Shown here in pieces: positions 8,636-16,580 of a stretch of DNA of 64,000 nt. Position 1 is the first letter of the stretch; each line of letters opens with the position of its first letter. Made by a program: the position numbers and the translations under genes. The notes under the pieces were generated by a model. The model did no database searches. It was given only the letters and a program-made list of their open reading frames with translations, and was not told where the DNA came from. The stretch is from NCBI RefSeq assembly GCF_030182585.1, contig NZ_JARXOW010000001.1, positions 434,001 through 498,000 on the forward strand, read 5' to 3'. Origin of the DNA: Pedobacter faecalis (GTDB lineage Bacteria > Bacteroidota > Bacteroidia > Sphingobacteriales > Sphingobacteriaceae).

Positions 8636-9379
8636 TTAGCCTGCTGGTTGCCGGCGGCTTTCGAGTGTATACACGAAACTATCGGCTTTATAGTAACCCA
8701 CATTGTATTCAATAGGACGTTCGTCCTGATCGTACACGAAGCGCTTCCTGAACAAAATGGGCGAGCCTGGCTCAATCTCCAGCTTACCCGCAATGAACTT
8801 ATCGGCTCCCTTGGCGCTGATCTCTTCTTTGGAAAGATCTGCCAGTACCGAATATTGTTTCTGCAGTATTTCGTAGAGCGGTTGTTTAAAGTCCTCCTCG
8901 CCGGTGAGGCCAAGCCGTGGATTAAAGTAGGATACAAAATAGACGAAAGGGCTTTCCGGCCTTCCGCGCAAACGTTCCAGTTTAAGTACTTTCTCAGTGG
9001 CTGTTGTGCCGAGAAACTCTGCCACATGATCGTCTGGTATTACCCAACTAATGTGGAGTTCGTAATTTCTGATCGGAATGCCGCGTGCCTTCATCTCCTG
9101 TGAGAAACTGAGCCAGTTCATCGATTTCGAGCTTACGGACTTTTCGGCTACCTTGGTGCCTACACCTTTTTTACGGATCAGCAGACCTTCGTATACAAGT
9201 TTGTTCAGGGCTTGCCGCAACGTGGTGCGCGATATTGCGAGATGGTTGGCCAGCTCAACCTCGTTGGGTAGAAGTTTTCCCTGGTCGGAATACTGAGGCT
9301 CCTCAATAATTCTTCGCAATAATTGCTCTGCCTGAATGTGCAGAGGGACAGGGCTTTTATGATCAATTGAATACGTCAT
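8636..9379 (-). CDS. GntR-family regulator with UTRA domain
   Basis: A 247-residue transcription factor. Residues 1-75 form the winged helix typical of GntR (VPLHIQAEQLLRRII, LPNEVELANHLAISRTTLRQAL, LIRKKGVGTKV); residues 90-245 are a UTRA effector domain (VLKLERLRGRPESPFVYFVSYF, PGSPILFRKRFVYDQDERPIEYN) like NagR/DasR-type sugar-phosphate sensors. The ATG at 9379 is preferred over an upstream TTG at 9400, which lies inside a likely -7 promoter element. It is divergent from the GH92 gene and probably controls it in response to a sugar released from glycans; that is inference from position. Confidence 0.9.
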   Translation of the reverse strand: MTYSIDHKSPVPLHIQAEQLLRRIIEEPQYSDQGKLLPNEVELANHLAISRTTLRQALNKLVYEGLLIRKKGVGTKVAEKSVSSKSMNWLSFSQEMKARGIPIRNYELHISWVIPDDHVAEFLGTTATEKVLKLERLRGRPESPFVYFVSYFNPRLGLTGEEDFKQPLYEILQKQYSVLADLSKEEISAKGADKFIAGKLEIEPGSPILFRKRFVYDQDERPIEYNVGYYKADSFVYTLESRRQPAG

Positions 9380-9397
9380 GAACTGAGAATGAAACAC

Positions 9398-9405
9398 CAA
9401 AAATA
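9398..9405 (-). promoter_or_regulatory. Probable -7 element of the GntR gene
   Basis: Read on the minus strand the sequence is TATTTTTG, a perfect TAnnTTTG, about 19 bases before the preferred ATG. No clear -33 TTG is seen at the normal distance. Confidence 0.4.
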
Positions 9406-9437
9406 TGAAATAAAAATTTGTATTGTTACATTAGCAG

Positions 9438-9471
9438 TATGTTGGTACATATTACCGAACGTGTGCACATG
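9438..9471. promoter_or_regulatory. Possible GntR operator overlapping the GH92 promoter
   Basis: Two inverted repeats sit side by side between the divergent GntR and GH92 genes. GTTGGTA (9441-9447) and TACCGAAC (9453-9460) face each other around CATAT with one bulged base, and CGTGTGCACATG (9460-9471) is a palindrome with one mismatch pair. The first overlaps a near -7 box TATGTTGG (9438-9445) that has TTTG 17 bases upstream (9417-9420), so binding there would block GH92 transcription. Inferred, not proven. Confidence 0.35.
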
Positions 9472-9495
9472 AATATTTAACCAAATTAATACCTT

Positions 9496-11850
9496 ATGAA
9501 ACATCGCATAGTGCGTGCAATAATTTTTACACAGCTGTTTACAGCTGGCATATTTAGCAATACCCGGGCGCAGCAAAAGGATTTTATCCAGTACGTAAAT
9601 CCAAATATTGGTACCGCGCATTGCCGCTGGTTCCATTACGCTCCCGGAGCTATGCCCTTTGGAATGGCCAAGCCCGGACCCTCTACCAATGGTAGTTATG
9701 GCAATGCGAGCGGCTGGGAGGCTACTGGCTACGATTTTCGTCACACATCCATCGAGGGCTTTCCCAACTTTCATGAGTTTCAGGTTGGCGGCGTTGTGTT
9801 TACAGCCACAACGGGAAAGCTGCAGACCGTCCCGGGCAAACTGGAAAGTCCGGAGGCAGGGTACCGGTCTGCGTTTGATCGTAAGGACGAAACTGCTACA
9901 GCAGGATATTATGCAGTTTTGTTGAAAGACTATGGCATTAAAGCTGAGGTTACGGCAACAGCCCGAGTAGCTTTTCACAGGTATACATTCCCGGCATCAG
10001 AAGAAGCGCATTTGATTTTTGACATCGGCAACCGGCAGGGCGAAAGCGGACCAGTAAAGGACGCGGAAGTTCAAGTTACGGAGGATGGCCGGATAGAAGG
10101 ATACGTAACAACCTTGCCAGTTTATGTGCAGAAGTATCAGACCGGATCGGAGGTCAGAATGTACTTCTCTGCAGTGGTCGATAAACAGCCTTCCAGTTTT
10201 GGTACTTTTAAAGGCGCCGTGCAGCGTGCTGGAAGCCGGTCCGAAAAGGGTGAAGGAGCGGGTGCTTTTCTCAGTTTTAAGACTAAAAGCAATGAACCCA
10301 TTACCATCAAAGCCGGTTTGTCGTACACATCGTTAGAGAACGCACGCCTGAATCTTGCATCTGAGGCCAAGACGCTTGATTTTGATCAGGCCCGGAAACT
10401 GTCGCAGCAATCCTGGAACAATCACCTCGGGCGTGTAGATGTCTCCGGCGGCAAGCCGGAAGATCTGCAGAAGTTTTATACCGGCCTGTATCATGCCTTG
10501 CTAGGCCGTGGATTGGCCAGCGATGTCAATGGTGCTTATCCAAAGAATGACGGGACTGTCGGTCAGATTCCGGTCGACCGCAACAACCGCCCACTTCATC
10601 ACCACTATAATACAGACGCCATATGGGGCGCTTTCTGGAACCTTACTCAGCTGTGGGCGCTTGCTTACCCGGAATATTATTCCGACTGGGTGAAAAGCCA
10701 GCTGCTGGTTTACCAGGATTCCGGCTGGCTGGCCGATGGCATCGCCAACAGCAAATATGTTTCAGGCGTAGGTACAAACTTTGTAAGCCTGGCGATGGCA
10801 AGCGCCTACATGGCGGGCATTCGCGATTTTGACGTGAACAAGGCCTATGAAGCTTCGCTTAAGAACGAACTGGTTGGTAAGGACCGTCCGCGCGGCGCAG
10901 GTAAACTTGATGTAGACAGTTTTGTGCATTACGGTTATGTGAATCATATCGACAAAGGCAATGGCTGGGAAGAGTCATGGAAGTTTTCTGCTTCGCACAC
11001 CATGGAGTATGCATTTAGTGCGCACGCTGTAGCACAATGGGCGAAGGCGCTTGGGAAAACTGAGGACTATAAAAAGCTATACCGCTTGTCATCGGCCTGG
11101 GAGCAACTGTTTGATCCAAAATTAAAGCTTATCCGCCCCAAGCTGGCTAACGGACAGTTCATCGACAATTTTAAACCCAGCGAAGCCTGGCGTGGTTTTC
11201 AGGAGGGAAACTCATGGCAGTATACGTTTTATGTGCCACAGAATCCCAACAGGCTCGTCGAAAAGATCGGTCGCGATGAGTTTAACATGCGGCTCGACAG
11301 TATCTTCACTACCTCACGTAAGCAGAAGTTTGGCGGTGGGACGACGCTCGACGCCTTCAGCGGATTGGAAGGCTTGTACAACCATGGAAATCAACCCAAC
11401 CTGCACGTTTCCTGGCTTTTCAATTATTCCGGCAGACCATCGCTCACTCAGAAATGGGTAAGCACGATATGCGATGAGTTTTACGGTGTGAATGGCGTAC
11501 ATGGCTATGGGTTCGGGCAGGATGAAGACCAGGGCCAGCTGGGCGCATGGTATGTAATGGCCGCCATGGGTTTGCTTGATGTAGGTGGCCTTACCAGCGT
11601 TAATCCGGAGATGGGCATCAGCAGCCCGCTGTTTGATAAGATTTCAATCCGTTTAAACCCGAAGTACTACAAAGGAAAGATGTTTCATATATTGAGGGAA
11701 AATGGAGGAGAGACCCGCCGTTATATCCAGAGCATGCGGTTCAAGGGCAGGCCGGTTAGTCGCCCGTTTATTTCCTGGAAGGATATCACGGGTGGGGGAG
11801 AACTAGTCATTAAAATGGCTGCCGAACCAAAAGACGACTACAATCGCTGA
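9496..11850 (+). CDS. GH92 family glycoside hydrolase (alpha-mannosidase type)
   Basis: A 784-residue exported enzyme with a signal peptide ending about residue 25 (FSNTRAQ). The N-terminal beta-sandwich begins YVNPNIGTAH and contains YAPGAMPFGMAKPGP, the GH92 hallmark; the (alpha/alpha)6 catalytic domain follows from about 270, with NTDAIWGAFWNLTQLWALAYP, NGWEESWKFSASHTMEYAF and GFGQDEDQGQLGAWYVMAA carrying the acidic residues expected of the calcium-dependent inverting mechanism. Known GH92 enzymes remove alpha-mannose from N-glycans or yeast mannan. It is divergent from a GntR regulator, and a methyltransferase gene starts within 10 bases of its stop. The linkage specificity cannot be read from the sequence. 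Confidence 0.92.
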   Translation: MKHRIVRAIIFTQLFTAGIFSNTRAQQKDFIQYVNPNIGTAHCRWFHYAPGAMPFGMAKPGPSTNGSYGNASGWEATGYDFRHTSIEGFPNFHEFQVGGVVFTATTGKLQTVPGKLESPEAGYRSAFDRKDETATAGYYAVLLKDYGIKAEVTATARVAFHRYTFPASEEAHLIFDIGNRQGESGPVKDAEVQVTEDGRIEGYVTTLPVYVQKYQTGSEVRMYFSAVVDKQPSSFGTFKGAVQRAGSRSEKGEGAGAFLSFKTKSNEPITIKAGLSYTSLENARLNLASEAKTLDFDQARKLSQQSWNNHLGRVDVSGGKPEDLQKFYTGLYHALLGRGLASDVNGAYPKNDGTVGQIPVDRNNRPLHHHYNTDAIWGAFWNLTQLWALAYPEYYSDWVKSQLLVYQDSGWLADGIANSKYVSGVGTNFVSLAMASAYMAGIRDFDVNKAYEASLKNELVGKDRPRGAGKLDVDSFVHYGYVNHIDKGNGWEESWKFSASHTMEYAFSAHAVAQWAKALGKTEDYKKLYRLSSAWEQLFDPKLKLIRPKLANGQFIDNFKPSEAWRGFQEGNSWQYTFYVPQNPNRLVEKIGRDEFNMRLDSIFTTSRKQKFGGGTTLDAFSGLEGLYNHGNQPNLHVSWLFNYSGRPSLTQKWVSTICDEFYGVNGVHGYGFGQDEDQGQLGAWYVMAAMGLLDVGGLTSVNPEMGISSPLFDKISIRLNPKYYKGKMFHILRENGGETRRYIQSMRFKGRPVSRPFISWKDITGGGELVIKMAAEPKDDYNR

Positions 11851-11855
11851 CAGTG

Positions 11856-12521
11856 ATGATGGATGAACTACAATTAAAAGAACTGGCAAGCCAGCTGGGC
11901 TGTCCGCATGGCGATAATGGCTTGCCTACCGCTGAAAGCATGGCAGCCAACAATCAGTTCATGATCTCAACGGCAGTTTCTGCCCTGGATTTGCATAGTA
12001 ACGATATCGTTCTGGAAATAGGACCTGGAGGGGGCGCACATGTTGCTGAGCTTTTTACACGTACAAACGCAATTCGATATCACGCAATCGATATATCGCC
12101 GTTGATGGTCGATCTGTGTAAACAGACCAACAGTGATCTGGTCGGCGACGGGCGCGCGGAGTTCCATTTGTCAGACGGCATCCGGATTGATTTTCCCAAT
12201 GATATGTTCGACAAGATATTTACGGTAAATACACTGTACTTCTGGAAAGACCCGGAAGCATACTTGCGGGAAATAGAACGCGTGTTGAAACCGGGCGGTA
12301 TGTTTGTCCTTTGTTTTGCACCCAAATCTTTCATGGAGACGCTTCCATTTACGCAGTACGGCTTTAAATTGTATGAGAACGCCGAAGTGAAAGGGTTACT
12401 TGCAGGGGCAGGCTTTACGCCTGCAAAGATAGATACATATGAAGAAACCGTGGTTGCTGGTACCAGATCCATACAAAGAAGTTTCTCGGTGATAGGGTCT
12501 GCAAAACCACCGGTTTATTAG
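11856..12521 (+). CDS. Class I SAM-dependent methyltransferase
   Basis: About 221 residues with a Rossmann methyltransferase core: motif I VLEIGPGGGAHVAEL (about 50-64), the acidic end of strand 2 YHAIDISPLMVDLC, and a KPGG turn (ERVLKPGGMFVL) of the Methyltransf_11 type. Three start codons (GTG 11853, ATG 11856, ATG 11859) follow each other; I use the first ATG. It follows the GH92 gene by only a few bases, so it is co-transcribed, yet nothing links its chemistry to glycan breakdown. The substrate is unknown; small-molecule or quinone methylation are possibilities. Confidence 0.85.
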   Translation: MMDELQLKELASQLGCPHGDNGLPTAESMAANNQFMISTAVSALDLHSNDIVLEIGPGGGAHVAELFTRTNAIRYHAIDISPLMVDLCKQTNSDLVGDGRAEFHLSDGIRIDFPNDMFDKIFTVNTLYFWKDPEAYLREIERVLKPGGMFVLCFAPKSFMETLPFTQYGFKLYENAEVKGLLAGAGFTPAKIDTYEETVVAGTRSIQRSFSVIGSAKPPVY

Positions 12522-12589
12522 GCAGGTGTCGACGGCACACAATTAATTTAACTAATAATCAGGATTGTATAGGTTTTGTACAATAAATA

Positions 12590-12621
12590 TTTGCAAAAAT
12601 TGAGGCATACTTCTATATTTG
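12590..12621 (+). promoter_or_regulatory. Promoter of tRNA-Lys
   Basis: TTTG at 12590-12593, 20 bases, then a perfect TATATTTG at 12614-12621: a full Bacteroidota promoter. Transcription should start near 12626, giving a 5' leader of about 45 bases before the tRNA. Confidence 0.65.
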
Positions 12622-12670
12622 CACCACTTTAAACGGAAACGCTTAGAGTAAATAAGTTCGAAAGAGCGAT

Positions 12671-12743
12671 GATTCCGTAGCTCAGCTGGTAGAGCATTAC
12701 ACTTTTAATGTAGTGGTCCTGGGTTCGAATCCCAGCGGGATCA
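12671..12743 (+). tRNA. tRNA-Lys(TTT)
   Basis: A 73-base tRNA cloverleaf. The acceptor stem GATTCCG pairs with CGGGATC (one T-G pair), the D arm is GCTCAGCTGGTAGAGC, the anticodon loop is CTTTTAA with anticodon TTT, and the T arm is CTGGG TTCGAAT CCCAG. The discriminator base is A and CCA is not encoded. Confidence 0.97.
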
Positions 12744-12746
12744 CAG

Positions 12747-12773
12747 ATGGCCTTCCAACGAAGGCCATTTTTT
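12747..12773 (+). terminator. Terminator after tRNA-Lys
   Basis: Perfect 9-base arms ATGGCCTTC and GAAGGCCAT around CAAC, then TTTTT. It ends 8 bases before the stop of the convergent PAS gene. Confidence 0.85.
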
Positions 12774-12781
12774 GTTACTCA

Positions 12782-14095
12782 CTAACTGGAAGCCTTTTCA
12801 GTGATGGCCCTCACGACGTCATCGGCTTCTTTCGCTGACCGCATCAGCAAGGGGAGTATCTCATAGACATCTTCAGGGCTGCTGGTTTCTGGATCTAACA
12901 GCGATATCAGGCCCATAAGGGAGGCGAGCGGCGCGCGTAACTGGTGCGACTGGATAAAAGATATTTCCCGCAGTTTAGCGTTTTGCAATTCGATCTCTGC
13001 AATATGTTTTTTCAGACTCGTAATGTCCTGCATAGATCCGATGATACGCGTTGGGAGGCCCGATTCGTCAAAATGAATATACGATCGGTCAAACACATTT
13101 TTATAGGATCCATCTGCGCTTCGATATCGGTATTCGAGCCTCGATTTGATGATGCCCGATTTAATCATTTTATTGAAATGCGCAAGCACCGGTTCCAGAT
13201 CGTCAGGGTGCACATTACCTTTCCACCAATCCATGCTGGTGTATTCCAGATCGTAGCCGAATAAGCCGGTCAATCCTTTATTCCAGGTGATCGTTTTTGT
13301 CACGAAATCCAGATCCCAAATGGCGTCACTGGTTGCCTTCGATACCGTATTAAACCGCTCCAGGATCTTTTTTAGTGCTATTTCCTGGTTTATTCTTTCC
13401 GTAACATCGCGGGAGTTGGTTATGATGCCGTTTATTACCGGGTCTTTCAGTCTGTTGGTAATGATTGTCTCCATCCATCTGATCTCGCCATTGTAATGCT
13501 TATATCTAAAAGGAGGCATCATAATGCGGTGTTCATTTTCCACCAGCTTAAATTGCAACCTTGCGGTTTCACGGTCGTCAGGATGTATGAAATCAAACAC
13601 ATTTCTGCCAATCAGCAAGTCTGGCCCCACGCCCAGGACATTGATAGCTGTGGGGCTCGCAAATTTGTAAACCCCATCCTGATCGAAAATGGTGACCAGA
13701 TCTGATCCGTCCTGCACCAGAAGTTTGAACCGCTGTTCACTGGAATTCAGCTCAATATCCCTGACGAAGACGGCAACTCCGTCCGCCGACTTATACGCTC
13801 TTATTTCCAGAGCCGAATCGCCTGATCCGGAATGACGGTGGCTTACCTCATAACTGTATTCGCTAGCCGCAGCATCAGCTTCTAATTTGGATTTGAGCGG
13901 AGAAAAGATTTCAGGCCAGGTTTCGAGCAAGTGCTTTCCCTTAGCGTCTGTACCCGCCATTTCAAATATTTTTGCGGCAGAAGCGTTGAATACTTCGATG
14001 ATCCAGCGATTATTGGTAAAAATATAGCCTTCCTGCATATGCTGCAGCGCATGGTAGAGGAAAGGTTCGTTTATATTTTCGCTGAATTGCGTCAT
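12782..14095 (-). CDS. PAS protein with DHp helices but no ATPase domain
   Basis: A 437-residue cytoplasmic protein with three PAS-type domains (about 10-120, 125-235 and 240-360; TSMDWWKGNVHPDDLEPVL and YRSADGSYKNVF are PAC-like), followed by histidine-kinase-like dimerisation helices. The H-box reads SHQLRAPLASLMG with His384, but Gln stands where kinases carry Asp or Glu, and the protein ends 54 residues later without any N, G1, F or G2 box. It is the last gene of an operon after a full PAS kinase and a response regulator (15-base gap to the regulator). It may act as a sensor or phosphotransfer/adaptor partner for the intact kinase; this is inference. The stop is a normal one, not a frameshift into another frame that I can see. 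Confidence 0.85.
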   Translation of the reverse strand: MTQFSENINEPFLYHALQHMQEGYIFTNNRWIIEVFNASAAKIFEMAGTDAKGKHLLETWPEIFSPLKSKLEADAAASEYSYEVSHRHSGSGDSALEIRAYKSADGVAVFVRDIELNSSEQRFKLLVQDGSDLVTIFDQDGVYKFASPTAINVLGVGPDLLIGRNVFDFIHPDDRETARLQFKLVENEHRIMMPPFRYKHYNGEIRWMETIITNRLKDPVINGIITNSRDVTERINQEIALKKILERFNTVSKATSDAIWDLDFVTKTITWNKGLTGLFGYDLEYTSMDWWKGNVHPDDLEPVLAHFNKMIKSGIIKSRLEYRYRSADGSYKNVFDRSYIHFDESGLPTRIIGSMQDITSLKKHIAEIELQNAKLREISFIQSHQLRAPLASLMGLISLLDPETSSPEDVYEILPLLMRSAKEADDVVRAITEKASS

Positions 14096-14110
14096 CTGAC
14101 AATCAATAAT

Positions 14111-14509
14111 TTATTTCGCTATTTCGCGCAGTTCCTGCAATTTGTCCGGGTTGATCGGTTTGCTGAGAAACCTGTATACATAGGGGCTGTCGAGCGCGCG
14201 TTGTTTATCTTCGGGATGCAGGGAAGACGACAGCATCACGATGATGCACTTTCTTTTTATGGAGTCCGGAAACTCCTTATATGCATCCAGGAAATCAAAA
14301 CCGTTCATCTCGGGCATGTTTATATCCAGAAAAATAAGCTCTGGCAGCGCCCCCGGATCATTTTTGTACGCATCGATATAACTCAAAGCGTCCATGGCCG
14401 ATTCTACCGAAATAACATCGCTGGCAAAGTCGTACTTCTTCATCACCTTCTGCGCCAAATAGCGGTCTATCTGCGCGTCATCAACAATCAATACTTTCTT
14501 GTAATTCAT
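14111..14509 (-). CDS. Single-domain response regulator (CheY/Rcp1-like)
   Basis: A 132-residue receiver domain with no output domain. The acidic pair is in VDDAQ, the phospho-acceptor Asp in IFLDINMPEMNGFDFL, the Ser switch in VMLSSS and the Lys in LSKPI. The sequence style is that of Rcp1-type regulators paired with multi-PAS kinases. It lies between the kinase gene (11-base gap) and the ATPase-less PAS protein (15-base gap), so the three form one phosphorelay operon. Its output must be through protein-protein contact. Confidence 0.93.
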   Translation of the reverse strand: MNYKKVLIVDDAQIDRYLAQKVMKKYDFASDVISVESAMDALSYIDAYKNDPGALPELIFLDINMPEMNGFDFLDAYKEFPDSIKRKCIIVMLSSSLHPEDKQRALDSPYVYRFLSKPINPDKLQELREIAK

Positions 14510-14520
14510 CAGATAGCTAT

Positions 14521-16422
14521 TTATGCGGATTGGACATTGTTTAAATTCGGTACCTTTAATAAAAATTCTGTTCCACGGCCTGGCTCAGATTTCAGGGTAA
14601 TGGAACCGTTTAATTTGTCGACAGCTTCCTTTACAATATAAAGTCCTAATCCTGAGCCTACAGATTTTTTTGACACACGGTAAAACATATCAAACACTTT
14701 ATCGTGGTATTTAGGGTCAATTCCCATTCCATTATCTGCAATTCTTATTGTTGCCTCATGCGGCCCGATGCTTACGTCTACCAAAACGAAAGGGTCTTCT
14801 GCCGCCGGATTGTGATATCTTATCGCGTTAGAGATGAGGTTATTGAGTATGGTATTCAGTCGGCTGCTGTCCGAATGAAGTATTGCCTGCCCGCGGATAT
14901 TTAATCGCACATCCACTTGTCCGTTATCCTGACTCATGAATTTAAGATTCTTCACGGTTTCGCTCAGCATTTGCTCAAGGTCTACCGGCCCGCTTTTTAC
15001 CTCTAGACGCGAGTTCCTTGAGTAATCAAGAATATCGAGAATAAAGCCGTCGAGTTTCTGAACGCTAAACTTCATCATAGACAGGTTTTCTAATATTTCC
15101 GGGTCATCCGTTTCGGTCTCAGTAAATTCAATAGCGCCCAGGAGGGATGCCAGCGGAGCTCTTAAATCATGAGATACACTGTATACAAAGCGATCCAGTT
15201 CATCATTTGTTTTTTTTAAATCTCTGTTTGCTGATTTAAGCGCTTCCTCGTGCGACAGGCGTTCCGTTACATCACGGAAGTTCGTGACGAAGCCGTTTAC
15301 GGCCGGTTCATGCAGAAGGTTCTGTGACACACCTTCCAGCCAGATCCATTTTCCACTCTTCTGACGTATTCTTGCGGTATATTGAGTAGTGCCGGCTGTT
15401 TTCTTCATTAGGTTGTCCCTAACTTCCAGCAAGGCTTCCAGGTCGTCCGGGTGCACCAGTGCGGACACGTTGGTGTGAAGTAAGTCCTCAGCACTGTATC
15501 CGGTAATCCGCAACATGGAGCTTGAGGCAAATGTGAGCTGCCAGTTGCCGTCCGTAACTGCAACACCGTCTGAAGAGTTTTCCAGCATTGTGCGGAATTT
15601 GAGCTCACTGTTCATCAAAGCAAGCTCTGCGTTTTTGCGCGCGCTGATGTCGGCGCATACGCCGTCAATACGCAGCAGGTTGCCACTGTCGTCCAACGTT
15701 GGCGTCAGGGTCCCCCAAATCCAGCGAATACTACCGTCCTTATGCCGTATCCTGTATTCGTTGGTTACGATCTCGCCGCGCCGCATTACAGGATCACTTT
15801 CATGGATGATGTGCTTATCTTCATCCAAAATTACTTCGAACCATCTTAAGGGATTTTCAGTCATTTCAGCAACCGTGTATCCGTAAACACGTTCGCAGGC
15901 GGGCGACATCTGCAACACTGCGTACTGCTGCATATCTACCGAATACAATACCTCATCTACTTTTTGAAAGAAGATACTCAGGTCTCTGTTGACCCGCTCT
16001 AAGGCCTCGCGTGCCTCATTTTCTTCTGTAATGTCTTTCATTGCGCCGCACAACTTCAAGGGTTGTCCGGTTTTCTGATCTCTGATCACCTGAGCAACGC
16101 TTCGGGTAACCACAATACGACCATCCGGGGTGATATGACGCTGTTCCATATCATATTCCCTGCCTTCCTTAATGCTGAGTGCCGAAGCCTCCAGAACGTT
16201 ATCATAGTCGTCCGGATGTATTGAATTCATAAAGGTACGATAACACGGCTTCGCCTCGCCCGGTTCATACCCCAGTATCCGGTAGGTTTCGTCCGACCAG
16301 TATTGCGGAGCTTCAGGGTCGCTGTTGTTCAGATCCAGTTCCCAGCTTCCGATTTGTCCCAGGCGCTGGGTAATTTCCAGGTGGTGTTTAAAGTCGGGCC
16401 TTGCGTTTAAATTTATTGTCAT
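14521..16422 (-). CDS. PAS-domain sensor histidine kinase
   Basis: A 633-residue soluble kinase without membrane helices. Three PAS/PAC units (about 15-135, 140-265, 270-395) precede the HisKA domain with the H-box YSVSHDLRAPLASLLG and the HATPase domain with N-box NNLISNAIRYH, G1 DNGMGI and G2 GSGLGLYIVKEA, so all catalytic boxes are present. It leads the operon with a receiver and a PAS/DHp-only protein and is the only one of the three able to bind ATP. The signal is unknown; soluble PAS arrays usually sense redox, oxygen, light cofactors or small ligands. Confidence 0.95.
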   Translation of the reverse strand: MTINLNARPDFKHHLEITQRLGQIGSWELDLNNSDPEAPQYWSDETYRILGYEPGEAKPCYRTFMNSIHPDDYDNVLEASALSIKEGREYDMEQRHITPDGRIVVTRSVAQVIRDQKTGQPLKLCGAMKDITEENEAREALERVNRDLSIFFQKVDEVLYSVDMQQYAVLQMSPACERVYGYTVAEMTENPLRWFEVILDEDKHIIHESDPVMRRGEIVTNEYRIRHKDGSIRWIWGTLTPTLDDSGNLLRIDGVCADISARKNAELALMNSELKFRTMLENSSDGVAVTDGNWQLTFASSSMLRITGYSAEDLLHTNVSALVHPDDLEALLEVRDNLMKKTAGTTQYTARIRQKSGKWIWLEGVSQNLLHEPAVNGFVTNFRDVTERLSHEEALKSANRDLKKTNDELDRFVYSVSHDLRAPLASLLGAIEFTETETDDPEILENLSMMKFSVQKLDGFILDILDYSRNSRLEVKSGPVDLEQMLSETVKNLKFMSQDNGQVDVRLNIRGQAILHSDSSRLNTILNNLISNAIRYHNPAAEDPFVLVDVSIGPHEATIRIADNGMGIDPKYHDKVFDMFYRVSKKSVGSGLGLYIVKEAVDKLNGSITLKSEPGRGTEFLLKVPNLNNVQSA

Positions 16423-16497
16423 TGGTTAGGAATGAACCTAAATCTAGTAAAAAAAGACCATTCCGTAACGCATTGAATATTACATTAACACTTTAAA

Positions 16498-16535
16498 GGC
16501 TGGTTCGGAAAGGCAATTCCTTTCGTAAACCAGCC
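16498..16535 (-). terminator. Possible terminator of the sus-type operon
   Basis: GGCTGGTT (16498-16505) and AACCAGCC (16528-16535) form a stem with a second, imperfect inner stem (GGAAAGG/CCTTTC). On the minus strand it follows the TlpA-like gene and is followed by only TTTAAAG, so termination may be weak. Confidence 0.4.
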
Positions 16536-16580
16536 TTAGCAACCTGCAATTACCCGCGGCCAGACGTATTAACCGCTACC

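Noticed and set aside
8584..9027. N-terminal extension of the small acidic gene to 228 residues
   Set aside because: The extra part is antisense or frame shadow of the GntR gene; the ATG at 8583 starts the compositionally uniform part.
9376..9978. Minus-strand frame of 200 codons opposite the GH92 start
   Set aside because: Cys-rich, low-quality translation lying over the GH92 N-terminus and the GntR/GH92 control region.
13931..14641. Plus-strand frame of 236 codons across the PAS gene and receiver
   Set aside because: It crosses three well-supported minus-strand genes and shows no domain.
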